From: JAVJRN01 sp040218415
Lineage (GTDB): Bacteria > Bacteroidota > Bacteroidia > Cytophagales > Cyclobacteriaceae
NCBI GenBank assembly: GCA_040218415.1
Contig: JAVJRN010000059.1
Span: forward strand, 1 to 64,000
Direction: 5' to 3'
DNA length: 64,000 bases
Under the pieces are notes generated by a model that saw nothing but the letters and a program-made list of their open reading frames with translations, was not told the DNA's origin and ran no database searches. Of this stretch, positions 53,653-61,420 are shown piece by piece (within the stretch, counting starts at the first letter, position 1; the number at the start of each line of letters is the position of its first letter). The position numbers were made by a program, and so were the translations under genes.

Positions 53653-54054
53653 CTAAACCACATCAAATTTTTCCCAACCGCTATCTGGCGATACTCCCGG
53701 TGTTTCTGTTTTCGCTAGCAAGTACCAGTTCATGGCGGAGTGTTTACCTTGCCATGATTGTATAGCATCGCTTGGGATTTGTAAGGATGTATTATACGTT
53801 TTCGTCTCGTCTTTTTTTAACTCAATATTTGTTTCTAGTTCGATATCCTTTTCGTATAGATTGACATTCTTTTTTGTCTCTTCCGTTGCTTTAAGTGAAA
53901 GAAATATCTTTTTGATCACTACATCTTCGTTTGCCTTTACTGTGACCTGAACCACTATTTCTCCGCCTCGCCTCACTTTTCTAGGCGCGAATTCAAGAAG
54001 GACGGTTACACAGTATTCATTGATGAATTTTTTAATTTTATCAAAGAGTCCCAT
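53653..54054 (-). CDS. arrestin-like (Spo0M-type) protein A
   Basis: A 133-residue beta-rich protein. It starts MGLFDKIKKFINEYCVTVLL, followed by RRGGEIVVQVTVKANEDVVI, KKIFLSLKATEE, and LKKDETKTYNTSLQIPSDAI with a final SAMNWYLLAKTETPG. This order of strands resembles sporulation-control Spo0M/arrestin-fold proteins. No enzymatic motif is seen. It is a paralogue of the adjacent gene at 54057, separated by 2 bp, so the two are likely co-transcribed and could form a heteromer. Confidence 0.65.
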   Translation of the reverse strand: MGLFDKIKKFINEYCVTVLLEFAPRKVRRGGEIVVQVTVKANEDVVIKKIFLSLKATEETKKNVNLYEKDIELETNIELKKDETKTYNTSLQIPSDAIQSWQGKHSAMNWYLLAKTETPGVSPDSGWEKFDVV

Positions 54055-54056
54055 GA

Positions 54057-54539
54057 TTAAAAAATGAATTCTTTTTCAACGATCACCTCTGTCCACTTAC
54101 TTTTAGGATCAATCCCAGCCATGTCGAGTCCGGCTCTCACTAGCCATTTGAAGTGAGCGTTTTTCCCATGATAGGTAGGAATCACTTCTTCAGGAAAGTT
54201 AAAGGAGACCAACCATTTTTCAGATTCACCGACCTTAAGGTGGGTTTTTTTAGCGGCGATTTTCTTTTCATAGTGAACAGGCTCGTAGCTTTTTCTGTCG
54301 CTCGTCGAGCTGATCATATTACCATCACTGTCGGAATCGGTTGTTTCTTCGGTGGCGAGGTACATTTCTTCGCCTTTGAATTCTACGTATACCTTTGAGA
54401 TATTGCAGTTTTGACTGGCCTCCGCAGTTACAAAGCACCTGACTGGCGAGGTACTCTGAACCTTATTATTTTCGAAAACAACATCAACTTTTGCAGCACC
54501 GCCAGTAATATAATTTTTGATTTTCTTTAAAAAGCCCAT
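54057..54539 (-). CDS. arrestin-like (Spo0M-type) protein B
   Basis: About 160 residues from ATG 54539; a TTG six bases earlier is also open. It starts MGFLKKIKNYITGG and keeps the same plan as its neighbour: AKVDVVFENNKV, CNISKVYVEFKGEE, HLKVGESEKWLVSFNFPEEV and NAHFKWLVRAGLDMAG. An extra acidic loop (TTDSDSDGNMISSTSD) distinguishes it. Arrestin-like proteins are scaffolds; the bacterial partners are unknown. The call rests on strand pattern, not on a clear motif. Confidence 0.65.
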   Translation of the reverse strand: MGFLKKIKNYITGGAAKVDVVFENNKVQSTSPVRCFVTAEASQNCNISKVYVEFKGEEMYLATEETTDSDSDGNMISSTSDRKSYEPVHYEKKIAAKKTHLKVGESEKWLVSFNFPEEVIPTYHGKNAHFKWLVRAGLDMAGIDPKSKWTEVIVEKEFIF

Positions 54540-54590
54540 AGTCAAAGATCCTTCTTGATGAGCTTTTATACTATCCGTGGAAGACGGTAT

Positions 54591-55064
54591 TTATATGACT
54601 CTTTTGAATTTCTTTACGTTTTTTCTATAGTAGTCGTCATTGAGATTAGACTCTACGACACCACGGCTTGTGGAGGCGTGAATAAATTTTATTTTCTCAC
54701 CCTTTACTTCTGTAATCATGCCTGTATGATACCATTTTTCTCCTTTTTGTTTGAATTTGAAGTAGACAATATCACCAGGCCTGATGGAACCCCACGACTT
54801 GCTTTTTCCTACTTTTGATTGCTCCTTGGCTGTTCGTGGAAGTTCAATACCTATTTGGCTATAGCAGTTTTGAATAAGGCCACTACAATCAATTCCTTTT
54901 CGAGAAGTGCCTCCATAATGATAGGGTGTGCCGATGTATGACTCAGCTGCGACTATTGCTTTGTCAATTACTTTTCTTTTCTTTTTCCCTTGTGCTAGCC
55001 CTTCATTGACGCAAAGAAGGCATATTAGCGCTAAAAAAAACATTTGGCGAGTGATGAATCTCAT
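54591..55064 (-). CDS. NlpC/P60-family cell wall hydrolase
   Basis: A 157-residue protein with an N-terminal signal peptide (QMFFLALICLLCVNEGLAQ) and one NlpC/P60 domain. The catalytic Cys lies in GIDCSGLIQNCYSQ, the first His in WYHTGMITEV and the third polar position in IKFIHASTSRG. It should cleave peptide stems of peptidoglycan (gamma-D-Glu to diamino acid bond is usual for the family) in the periplasm. It has no SH3 or LysM targeting domain. The gene is divergent from asnB, 45 bp apart. Confidence 0.92.
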   Translation of the reverse strand: MRFITRQMFFLALICLLCVNEGLAQGKKKRKVIDKAIVAAESYIGTPYHYGGTSRKGIDCSGLIQNCYSQIGIELPRTAKEQSKVGKSKSWGSIRPGDIVYFKFKQKGEKWYHTGMITEVKGEKIKFIHASTSRGVVESNLNDDYYRKNVKKFKRVI

Positions 55065-55109
55065 AATTGCTGTTTGAGTTATATTTTACTTCCATAAATT
55101 TAATGCCAT

Positions 55110-56993
55110 ATGTGTGGGATCACAGGAATTTTAGCAAATAATGCGGTTGGGAGAATGAATCTTATCCACCTTGAAGCGGCAACCAGAGCGCTTTCCAAGC
55201 GTGGACCTGACCATCAGGGCTCTTGGTTTGACGATCATGCGGGTCTCGGGCATAGGCGTTTGTCGATTATAGATACTTCCGAAAAAGGAAATCAACCGAT
55301 TGTTTCTGCCGACAGTCGGTATCGAATTATTTTCAATGGAGAGATTTATAATTACCGGGAGTTGGCGAAGGAGCTTTCTTCCAAAGGCTATACTTTTAGC
55401 TCTTCTTCAGATACGGAGGTGTTATTGTATGCTTACATTCATTGGGGCGAGCAATGTCTGCAAAAGCTCAATGGTTTTTTTGCGTTTGCTATTTATGATC
55501 AGAAGGATAAGTCATTGTTTGTAGCACGCGATAGAATGGGCATCAAACCCTTGTACTATTATCATGATGAAGATAAGTTTCTATTCGCTTCTGAGCTTAA
55601 AAGTATTCTCAGTTTTGGTATAAAAAAGGAGATTGATCGGACGGCTCTTCATTTGTATTTTCAGTTGACCTACATCCCTTCACCTTACAGCATATTCAAA
55701 AATATTTTCAAACTTGATCCTGGACATTTCATCAAATTGGATCCCAAAGATGGGTTTCGAAAGGAGCAGTGGTACGACCTGCCCAAACTTGACCTTCCTA
55801 AAATCAAAGATTTAGCGCAAGCCAAAGCGTTGATCAAGGACTCCTTGCAAAAGTCCGTCAATAGAAGACTTGTTTCGGATGTGCCTCTGGGTGCGTTTTT
55901 AAGTGGTGGTATTGATTCTTCCGTGATTGTGGCTTTGGCTTCCGCCGAAGTAGAAAAGCTAAATACTTTCAGCGTAGGCTTTTCCGATAATAAATTTTTT
56001 GATGAAACCAAGTATGCAGCGCTTGTGGCCAAAAAATATAACACCAACCATCATGTATTCAGCTTGAGCACGCAAGATTTATTTGACGAGGTACAAAACG
56101 CGGTGGACTACCTTGACGAGCCTTTTGGAGATTCTTCCTCATTACCCGTTTTTATACTCTCAAAAAAAACCAAAAATCATGTAAAAGTGGCCTTGTCTGG
56201 AGATGGTGCAGATGAGCTTTTTTCGGGTTATAATAAACACGAAGCTTGGTTAAAGTCGATCAATCATAGTTTTACTACGAACGCTATTACAAAATTATCA
56301 CCGATTTGGTCAGTGCTGCCAAAGTCACGAAACACTAAAATCACTGATATTTTTCGTCGGTTAGATAAGTTTTCCAAATTATCTAGTCTGCATCCATCGC
56401 AGCGATATTGGTATTTGGCAAGCTTTACTCATGACCAAGCCATTGGTCGCTTATTGAAGTCGGAATATGGGTGTGATTCCTTACCATTGGATCAGTTCAA
56501 AGCGCGTTTCACAACAGAGGAAGATCTCAATGAGTTTTTGAGAAATGACATGAAATTGGTGCTGGAAGGAGATATGCTTGTGAAGGTCGACCGAATGTCC
56601 ATGGCCAATGGCTTGGAAGTACGCGTGCCATTTTTAGATCATGAACTGGTTCAAAATGCTTTTCAACTCGATGCTCATTTGAAAGCCAATGCTTCAGGGA
56701 GGAAGTTGATTTTGAAAAATACTTTTGAAGAATTACTCCCAACAGCGCTTCTGAATAGACCAAAACATGGATTTGAAGTTCCACTACTCGATTGGTTTAG
56801 AAAAGATCTAGCTGCGGAGCTGAATGAATTGGTATTCAATGAAAAAACGATTTCAGAACAGGCTATTTTCAACTGGGAGGAAATAAAAAGGATCAAGAAA
56901 AAATTACATTCTCTTGATCCCGGTGATGTCCATGTACAAGTTTGGACGTTATATGTTTTTCAAAAATGGTATAGACAATTTTATGCCATTTAA
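55110..56993 (+). CDS. asnB: asparagine synthase (glutamine-hydrolysing)
   Basis: A 627-residue two-domain enzyme. The N-terminal class II glutaminase has the catalytic Cys at position 2 (MCGITGILANN), with RGPDHQGSW and FNGEIYNYREL. The C-terminal ATP-binding synthetase has the PP-loop LGAFLSGGIDSSVIVALA and later ALSGDGADELFSGYN. It converts aspartate, glutamine and ATP to asparagine. The length (about 625) fits the AsnB type also found in surface polysaccharide and peptide clusters, so a specialised amidotransferase role is possible. Its stop codon overlaps that of the convergent dps gene. Confidence 0.95.
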   Translation: MCGITGILANNAVGRMNLIHLEAATRALSKRGPDHQGSWFDDHAGLGHRRLSIIDTSEKGNQPIVSADSRYRIIFNGEIYNYRELAKELSSKGYTFSSSSDTEVLLYAYIHWGEQCLQKLNGFFAFAIYDQKDKSLFVARDRMGIKPLYYYHDEDKFLFASELKSILSFGIKKEIDRTALHLYFQLTYIPSPYSIFKNIFKLDPGHFIKLDPKDGFRKEQWYDLPKLDLPKIKDLAQAKALIKDSLQKSVNRRLVSDVPLGAFLSGGIDSSVIVALASAEVEKLNTFSVGFSDNKFFDETKYAALVAKKYNTNHHVFSLSTQDLFDEVQNAVDYLDEPFGDSSSLPVFILSKKTKNHVKVALSGDGADELFSGYNKHEAWLKSINHSFTTNAITKLSPIWSVLPKSRNTKITDIFRRLDKFSKLSSLHPSQRYWYLASFTHDQAIGRLLKSEYGCDSLPLDQFKARFTTEEDLNEFLRNDMKLVLEGDMLVKVDRMSMANGLEVRVPFLDHELVQNAFQLDAHLKANASGRKLILKNTFEELLPTALLNRPKHGFEVPLLDWFRKDLAAELNELVFNEKTISEQAIFNWEEIKRIKKKLHSLDPGDVHVQVWTLYVFQKWYRQFYAI

Positions 56994-57430
56994 TCTAACC
57001 ATGACTTAAACATCCATGCATGTTTTTGCTGCGCATTGATCAAAGCGATCATCATGTCTTCAGTCTCACTATCTTCTGCTTCAATAGCGGCTGCCTTAAC
57101 TACCTCTTCTTGTTTTACCAACTTGGCTAATTGATCAACGATAGAGGTGACTGCTTCTTCATCTTTAGAAACTCCTTTTACTGCTTCAATATTCGAAGTA
57201 TTCAAATAATCTTGAAAAGTATGTAGCGGCTGACCACCAATGGCAAGCAGTCTCTCGGCTATATCATCAATATTTGTCAATGCCTCGGTGTAGAGTTCTT
57301 CAAATTTTACATGTAACTCGAAAAAGCGCTTTCCTTTGATATTCCAATGAAAACCCCTGGTATTTTGGTAGTAGATATGTAGATCGCTCAGTAATTGATT
57401 TACTTCAGTATATAATTTTTCGTGTGACAT
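56990..57430 (-). CDS. dps: Dps-family DNA protection/ferritin-like protein
   Basis: A 146-residue ferritin-like four-helix protein. The ferroxidase-site signature is split across the dimer interface: NTRGFHWNIKGKRFFELHVK and FEELYTEALTNIDDIAERLL. Other helices include EAEDSETEDMMIALINAQQK. Dps forms a dodecamer that stores iron, detoxifies peroxide and, in some species, binds DNA. The N-terminus is short with few lysines, so DNA binding is uncertain. It is convergent with asnB and shares 4 bp with it. Confidence 0.95.
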   Translation of the reverse strand: MSHEKLYTEVNQLLSDLHIYYQNTRGFHWNIKGKRFFELHVKFEELYTEALTNIDDIAERLLAIGGQPLHTFQDYLNTSNIEAVKGVSKDEEAVTSIVDQLAKLVKQEEVVKAAAIEAEDSETEDMMIALINAQQKHAWMFKSWLD

Positions 57431-57474
57431 TTTAAATTCATTTATGTGTATTCAATGAACCATGATGTCGCTTT

Positions 57475-58251
57475 TTAGTTCCTTTTTTTCACAATTAAGA
57501 ATAGATCTAAATTGTCTTCACGGCTTTCTTTCAGGGAGAAATCAGCCGTGGTGATGGTCGTCACCAGGTCGTCAGATTTTTTAAGAAGTTTATTCCTATT
57601 TAATCTATTCATGAAGTCATAAGGTAGCTTTAATAGCGAAGCAGGCAGCTTATGTTCGAGTTTGAGGAAATCAAACCGCATGATTTTATTGACCGACGCT
57701 CTATTTCGTTCATGATATTCCATCACTCGGTTATTCCCTGCAATACCTTTCATTTCTACCTCATCGAAAATCTCTGAAGCCAGCGTTGTGAGTTCTTCAT
57801 TGGTATATTCTCGTTCATGCCATGGGTTGCGGCTTAGGGTCATTTTAATATTTGGTGTGGATAGCAGGGCAGTACCTCCAGGTTTTAGTAGGCGATAGAT
57901 TTCTTCCAAAAACAACCGATCATTTTTGATGTGTTCAATGACCTGAAAGGAAACGATGGTGTCAAATGATGCTTCTTTGATTTTTACCGGTGGAAATGAG
58001 CCACTTTCGAAATTCAATTGAGGATATTTGCGTTTTAATCGTTTGATGATCTCTTCAATCTTGTCGAGCCCAAGGTAACTTTGTGCTTTGCGATGGATGA
58101 GATCGATTCCTCTGCCTTCACCACAACCAAGCTCGAGAACATCGCCTTGGATAAATGGAACGGCTACTTCATAAGCTTTTGATAGCCGCTGGTGTATCAC
58201 GTTATCTGAAGGGATTGCATCAGACGTTATTTCTGTTGTAAATACGCTCAT
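57475..58251 (-). CDS. SAM-dependent class I methyltransferase
   Basis: At 258 residues it is a Methyltransf_11-type enzyme. The SAM-binding motif I is GDVLELGCGEGRGIDLI, motif II is around FDTIVSFQVIEHIKNDRLFL, and RLLKPGGTALLSTPNIKMTL is the post-II motif. The C-terminal part is basic. The general fold is clear but the substrate is unknown; similar proteins methylate quinones, lipids or polysaccharide precursors. It is divergent from the GWxTD gene, about 50 bp apart. Confidence 0.88.
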   Translation of the reverse strand: MSVFTTEITSDAIPSDNVIHQRLSKAYEVAVPFIQGDVLELGCGEGRGIDLIHRKAQSYLGLDKIEEIIKRLKRKYPQLNFESGSFPPVKIKEASFDTIVSFQVIEHIKNDRLFLEEIYRLLKPGGTALLSTPNIKMTLSRNPWHEREYTNEELTTLASEIFDEVEMKGIAGNNRVMEYHERNRASVNKIMRFDFLKLEHKLPASLLKLPYDFMNRLNRNKLLKKSDDLVTTITTADFSLKESREDNLDLFLIVKKRN

Positions 58252-58303
58252 TCCTAGTTTTTGAGCAAAGAAACCAAATTATTAGTTAACTTTTTTGCTT
58301 GAA

Positions 58304-59458
58304 ATGAAGCATATTAAAAAAGGAACTCTTGTTTTTATATTAGTCACCAGCCAGTTTTGGTCCCAAGCCTTGGATCTTACCAAGCTAAATCTCGGCTATC
58401 AATATTCGATAAATGCGGATATCATGATGGATTTCCGAGTGATTTCCGATGGTGATTGGTGGAATGTGTATAGTGAAGTCCGTACTGAGTCTTTGGCTCA
58501 GTGGTCTACGGTTTTATTATTGCAGAACAGTTATGACGCCAAAGAGCACGATACTTTGTCGATAATGGAGGTGGATACTTTTCTGATGGAAGATAACCGA
58601 CGTGTGCTCCGCTATGCCTTTCCGAAAAAGACTCCTGGAAAAGTTTTGATATTTTCCTTCACCAATTTGAATCAAGGAGTTTATCGATTTTTCGATGTGT
58701 CGCTTAGTCCATATTCTGTGTATTCGTCTTTCTGTCCTTTGGATAAAAATGGCCTACCCATTTTACGAAGTTATATTTTGGATCAGGGAATTAAGTTTCC
58801 ACCTAATAATAACTATCATGTCTATAAGTACAAGGAAAATTTCGGGCCGGCTGATCCTCCAATGGGAGCGGTAAAGGAACTCGCGCCTACTTTAGCTGTG
58901 GACAGTAGCTATTATGTGGGCGATTCATTGGCTTTTGAAAATACTGAGCAGATGTATTTGATCCAAAAAGATACAACCGAAGCAAGCGGTCTGACCGTGC
59001 TAAATGTACCCTATTATTTTCCTGAAATGCGCAGGATTAAAGATTTAATACCACCCTTGCAGTACATTACCACTGCTTTAGAGTTCAACTCATTATCGAA
59101 AAGTGCGGATCCGAAGAAGAACTTTGAGACTTTTTGGATCAGAACATATGGTACAAAATTTAGAGCAAAACAAGCCATTAAGGCCTATTACGATCGGGTA
59201 GAGGAAGCGAACCTACTCTTTACTGATTACAAAATGGGCTGGAAAACGGATCGTGGCATTATCTATATTGTGTATGGAGCGCCAAATGTGGTCATCAAGA
59301 CAGAAAGAAATGAGATCTGGAAATATCCTGAGGTTGAATATGAATTCGTGAAGATTTCAACTTTGTTTGCGCCTGAAACATACTCAGTGAAAAGGAACAA
59401 GAAGTATGAAAAAGATTGGTACCGACAAGTGGGACTTATAAGAGAAGGAAATGGCTAA
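58304..59458 (+). CDS. GWxTD-domain protein
   Basis: About 384 residues from ATG 58304; a TTG nine bases earlier is also open. A signal peptide (GTLVFILVTSQFWSQALD) leads into a beta-sandwich region, and the C-terminal domain bears the name-giving motif GWKTDRGIIYIVYGAPNVVI (about residues 330-350). The domain occurs mainly in Bacteroidota and Acidobacteriota and has no settled function. In Bacteroidota it is often placed next to an rRNA 2'-O-methyltransferase gene, as here, with an 8-bp overlap. Confidence 0.9.
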   Translation: MKHIKKGTLVFILVTSQFWSQALDLTKLNLGYQYSINADIMMDFRVISDGDWWNVYSEVRTESLAQWSTVLLLQNSYDAKEHDTLSIMEVDTFLMEDNRRVLRYAFPKKTPGKVLIFSFTNLNQGVYRFFDVSLSPYSVYSSFCPLDKNGLPILRSYILDQGIKFPPNNNYHVYKYKENFGPADPPMGAVKELAPTLAVDSSYYVGDSLAFENTEQMYLIQKDTTEASGLTVLNVPYYFPEMRRIKDLIPPLQYITTALEFNSLSKSADPKKNFETFWIRTYGTKFRAKQAIKAYYDRVEEANLLFTDYKMGWKTDRGIIYIVYGAPNVVIKTERNEIWKYPEVEYEFVKISTLFAPETYSVKRNKKYEKDWYRQVGLIREGNG

Positions 59459-60194
59459 GCAGAAATATGATAATTTGATTTATGGAATCCGTGCCATCAT
59501 GGAAACCATAGAGTCAGGTAAAGATTTGGAGAAAGTTTTTATCCAAAAAGGCGTGAAGAGCGAATTGATGAAAGAACTTCTTCAGTTAATTCAGAAAAAA
59601 CACGTTCCTTTCTCGGTAGTTCCTGTGGAGAAAATTGCTCGTTTTACGGGTAAAAACCATCAGGGCGCGGTTGCTTTCGTTTCTCCGGTTCAATACTATG
59701 ATATTCACAACGTGCTTTCTCAAATTTTTGAAGAAGGGAAAAATCCATTGATACTTATTTTGGATGGGATTACAGACGTGCGAAACTTTGGGGGGTTAGC
59801 GAGAACCGCAGAATGTTCAGGTGTAGATGCTATACTCATTCCCACGCGTGGAGGAGCGCAGGTAAATCCAGATGCGATTAAAACTTCTGCAGGAGCGTTA
59901 AATTTTATACCCGTTTGCAGAAGTACCAACTTGAAGGAGTCCATTAGCTACCTAAAAGACTCTGGCTTGCAAGTCGTGGCTTGTACGGAGAAAACGGATA
60001 TTCTTCTAGGTGAGGTTGACTTTAAAGTACCCACAGCCTTGATCATGGGATCAGAGGATGAGGGTATTTCTGGCGCTTATCTGGGTCTGAGTGATGTTAA
60101 AGCCAAGATTAAGATGAGTGGCCGCATTTCATCTCTCAATGTTGCGGCAGCCACTGCTATGGCTTTATACGAAATAACAACACAAAGGAGCTGA
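59451..60194 (+). CDS. rlmB: 23S rRNA (guanosine-2'-O)-methyltransferase RlmB
   Basis: A 247-residue SpoU/TrmH-family enzyme. The N-terminal substrate-binding domain (NLIYGIRAIMETIESGKDLE, then NHQGAVAFVSP) precedes the knotted catalytic domain: motif 1 ILDGITDVRNFGGLARTAEC, motif 2 LIMGSEDEGISGAYL, and motif 3 MSGRISSLNVAAATAMALYE. RlmB methylates G2251 of 23S rRNA in E. coli. The stop codon abuts that of the convergent guanylyltransferase gene. Confidence 0.94.
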   Translation: MAKQKYDNLIYGIRAIMETIESGKDLEKVFIQKGVKSELMKELLQLIQKKHVPFSVVPVEKIARFTGKNHQGAVAFVSPVQYYDIHNVLSQIFEEGKNPLILILDGITDVRNFGGLARTAECSGVDAILIPTRGGAQVNPDAIKTSAGALNFIPVCRSTNLKESISYLKDSGLQVVACTEKTDILLGEVDFKVPTALIMGSEDEGISGAYLGLSDVKAKIKMSGRISSLNVAAATAMALYEITTQRS

Positions 60195-60205
60195 TTAAAT
60201 CAGCT
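60189..60205. terminator. palindrome over the rlmB and guanylyltransferase gene ends
   Basis: AGCTGATT (60189-60196) and AATCAGCT (60198-60205) form an 8-bp palindrome spanning both stop codons of the convergent genes. No long T-run follows on either strand, so it is at best a weak bidirectional terminator. Confidence 0.45.
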
Positions 60206-61268
60206 TCTCCCCTTTGTCAAGTTTCACATCGTTAACGAAATCTCGGAAAACGCCCGAATCTTCTTTTTTACAAATCAAAAGTACGTCATCAAAATCTGCG
60301 ATTAGGTAGCCTGACAACTCATGTGCCACTACTAGTCGCTTGCTTTTGCTGATAATGTAATTATCATTGGCATTATAGAGTAATGTGTCTGCTTCCAGAA
60401 CATTATTATTTTTATCTTTTTCCTTTATTTCATGAAGTGCGTTCCATGAACCCAAGTCCGACCAGCCAAAATCCCCAAGAATCACAAACACATTATCTGA
60501 CTTTTCCATGATGGCATAATCGATGGATATATTCTTTGATTGAGAGTAGGCCTTGGCGATTTGCTTTTGTTCTTTGTCAGTGAAGTATGCACTTTGACAA
60601 TCTGCAAATAGCTCGGCTAGTTCAGGTTGGTGCTTGTCGAAGGCAGTGATGATGGCGTTTACTGACCAAACAAATATTCCGGCATTCCATAGAAAATCAC
60701 CGCTATCAAAAAACTTCTGTGCGAGCGCTAGTTCCGGTTTTTCGGTAAAAGTTTTCACTTTTTTTAACGCTAATTCGCTTGACTCTTCGAATTGAATATA
60801 TCCATATCCCGTTTCTGGTCGATGTGGTTTAATGCCGATTGTGATTAGCTTTTCGTCATCTGCTTGATTTGCAGCAGCATCGACGATTTCCCTAAAGTCG
60901 TCTTCTTTGAAGATGACATGATCAGAGGGTAATACGGCCATGATAGCATGCTCATCTTGTTTTCTTATTTTGTAGGCAGCATAAGCCACACAAGGAGCGG
61001 TGTTTCTTTTCGATGGCTCTAGAAGAATATTGTCACTTGAAAGTTCTGGCAGTTGCTCTTTTATTATTCCATCATACAATTCATTGCTAACAATCCAGAT
61101 ATTTTCATTAGGAACTTGATCTTTGAATCGATCATAAGTCATTTGAAGTAGCGATCTTCCTGTGCCTAATACATCAAGAAATTGCTTAGGCTTGTTGTTC
61201 CTGCTATATGGCCAGAACCGAGTTCCTGTACCACCAGCCATTATTACAATGTGTAAATGCTTGTTCAC
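60195..61268 (-). CDS. manC: mannose-1-phosphate guanylyltransferase
   Basis: About 357 residues from GTG 61268 (MNKHLHIVIMAGGTGTRFWP once read as Met); the frame opens at an ATG 51 bases upstream, but those residues do not fit the family. The signature is IVIMAGGTGTRFWPYSR with KPKQFLD, then ILLEPSKRNTAPCVAYAAY, AVLPSDHVI and TFTEKPELALA. It makes GDP-mannose from mannose-1-phosphate and GTP for surface polysaccharides and glycoproteins. The C-terminal isomerase domain of bifunctional ManC is absent, so it is the single-function form. Confidence 0.92.
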   Translation of the reverse strand: MNKHLHIVIMAGGTGTRFWPYSRNNKPKQFLDVLGTGRSLLQMTYDRFKDQVPNENIWIVSNELYDGIIKEQLPELSSDNILLEPSKRNTAPCVAYAAYKIRKQDEHAIMAVLPSDHVIFKEDDFREIVDAAANQADDEKLITIGIKPHRPETGYGYIQFEESSELALKKVKTFTEKPELALAQKFFDSGDFLWNAGIFVWSVNAIITAFDKHQPELAELFADCQSAYFTDKEQKQIAKAYSQSKNISIDYAIMEKSDNVFVILGDFGWSDLGSWNALHEIKEKDKNNNVLEADTLLYNANDNYIISKSKRLVVAHELSGYLIADFDDVLLICKKEDSGVFRDFVNDVKLDKGEKLI

Positions 61269-61420
61269 TTTAGTTTTGTTTCTATTGGGCTGCAAATATA
61301 TTCTTTTTCGTAAACCCATTTGTGAACAGTGAGGCCAGAGTAGGTGGGATGTTTATTTTTGTCATTAATTAACGTTCGTTAAGATAAAATTGATTAATTT
61401 CTAATACGAAATAATAATTA

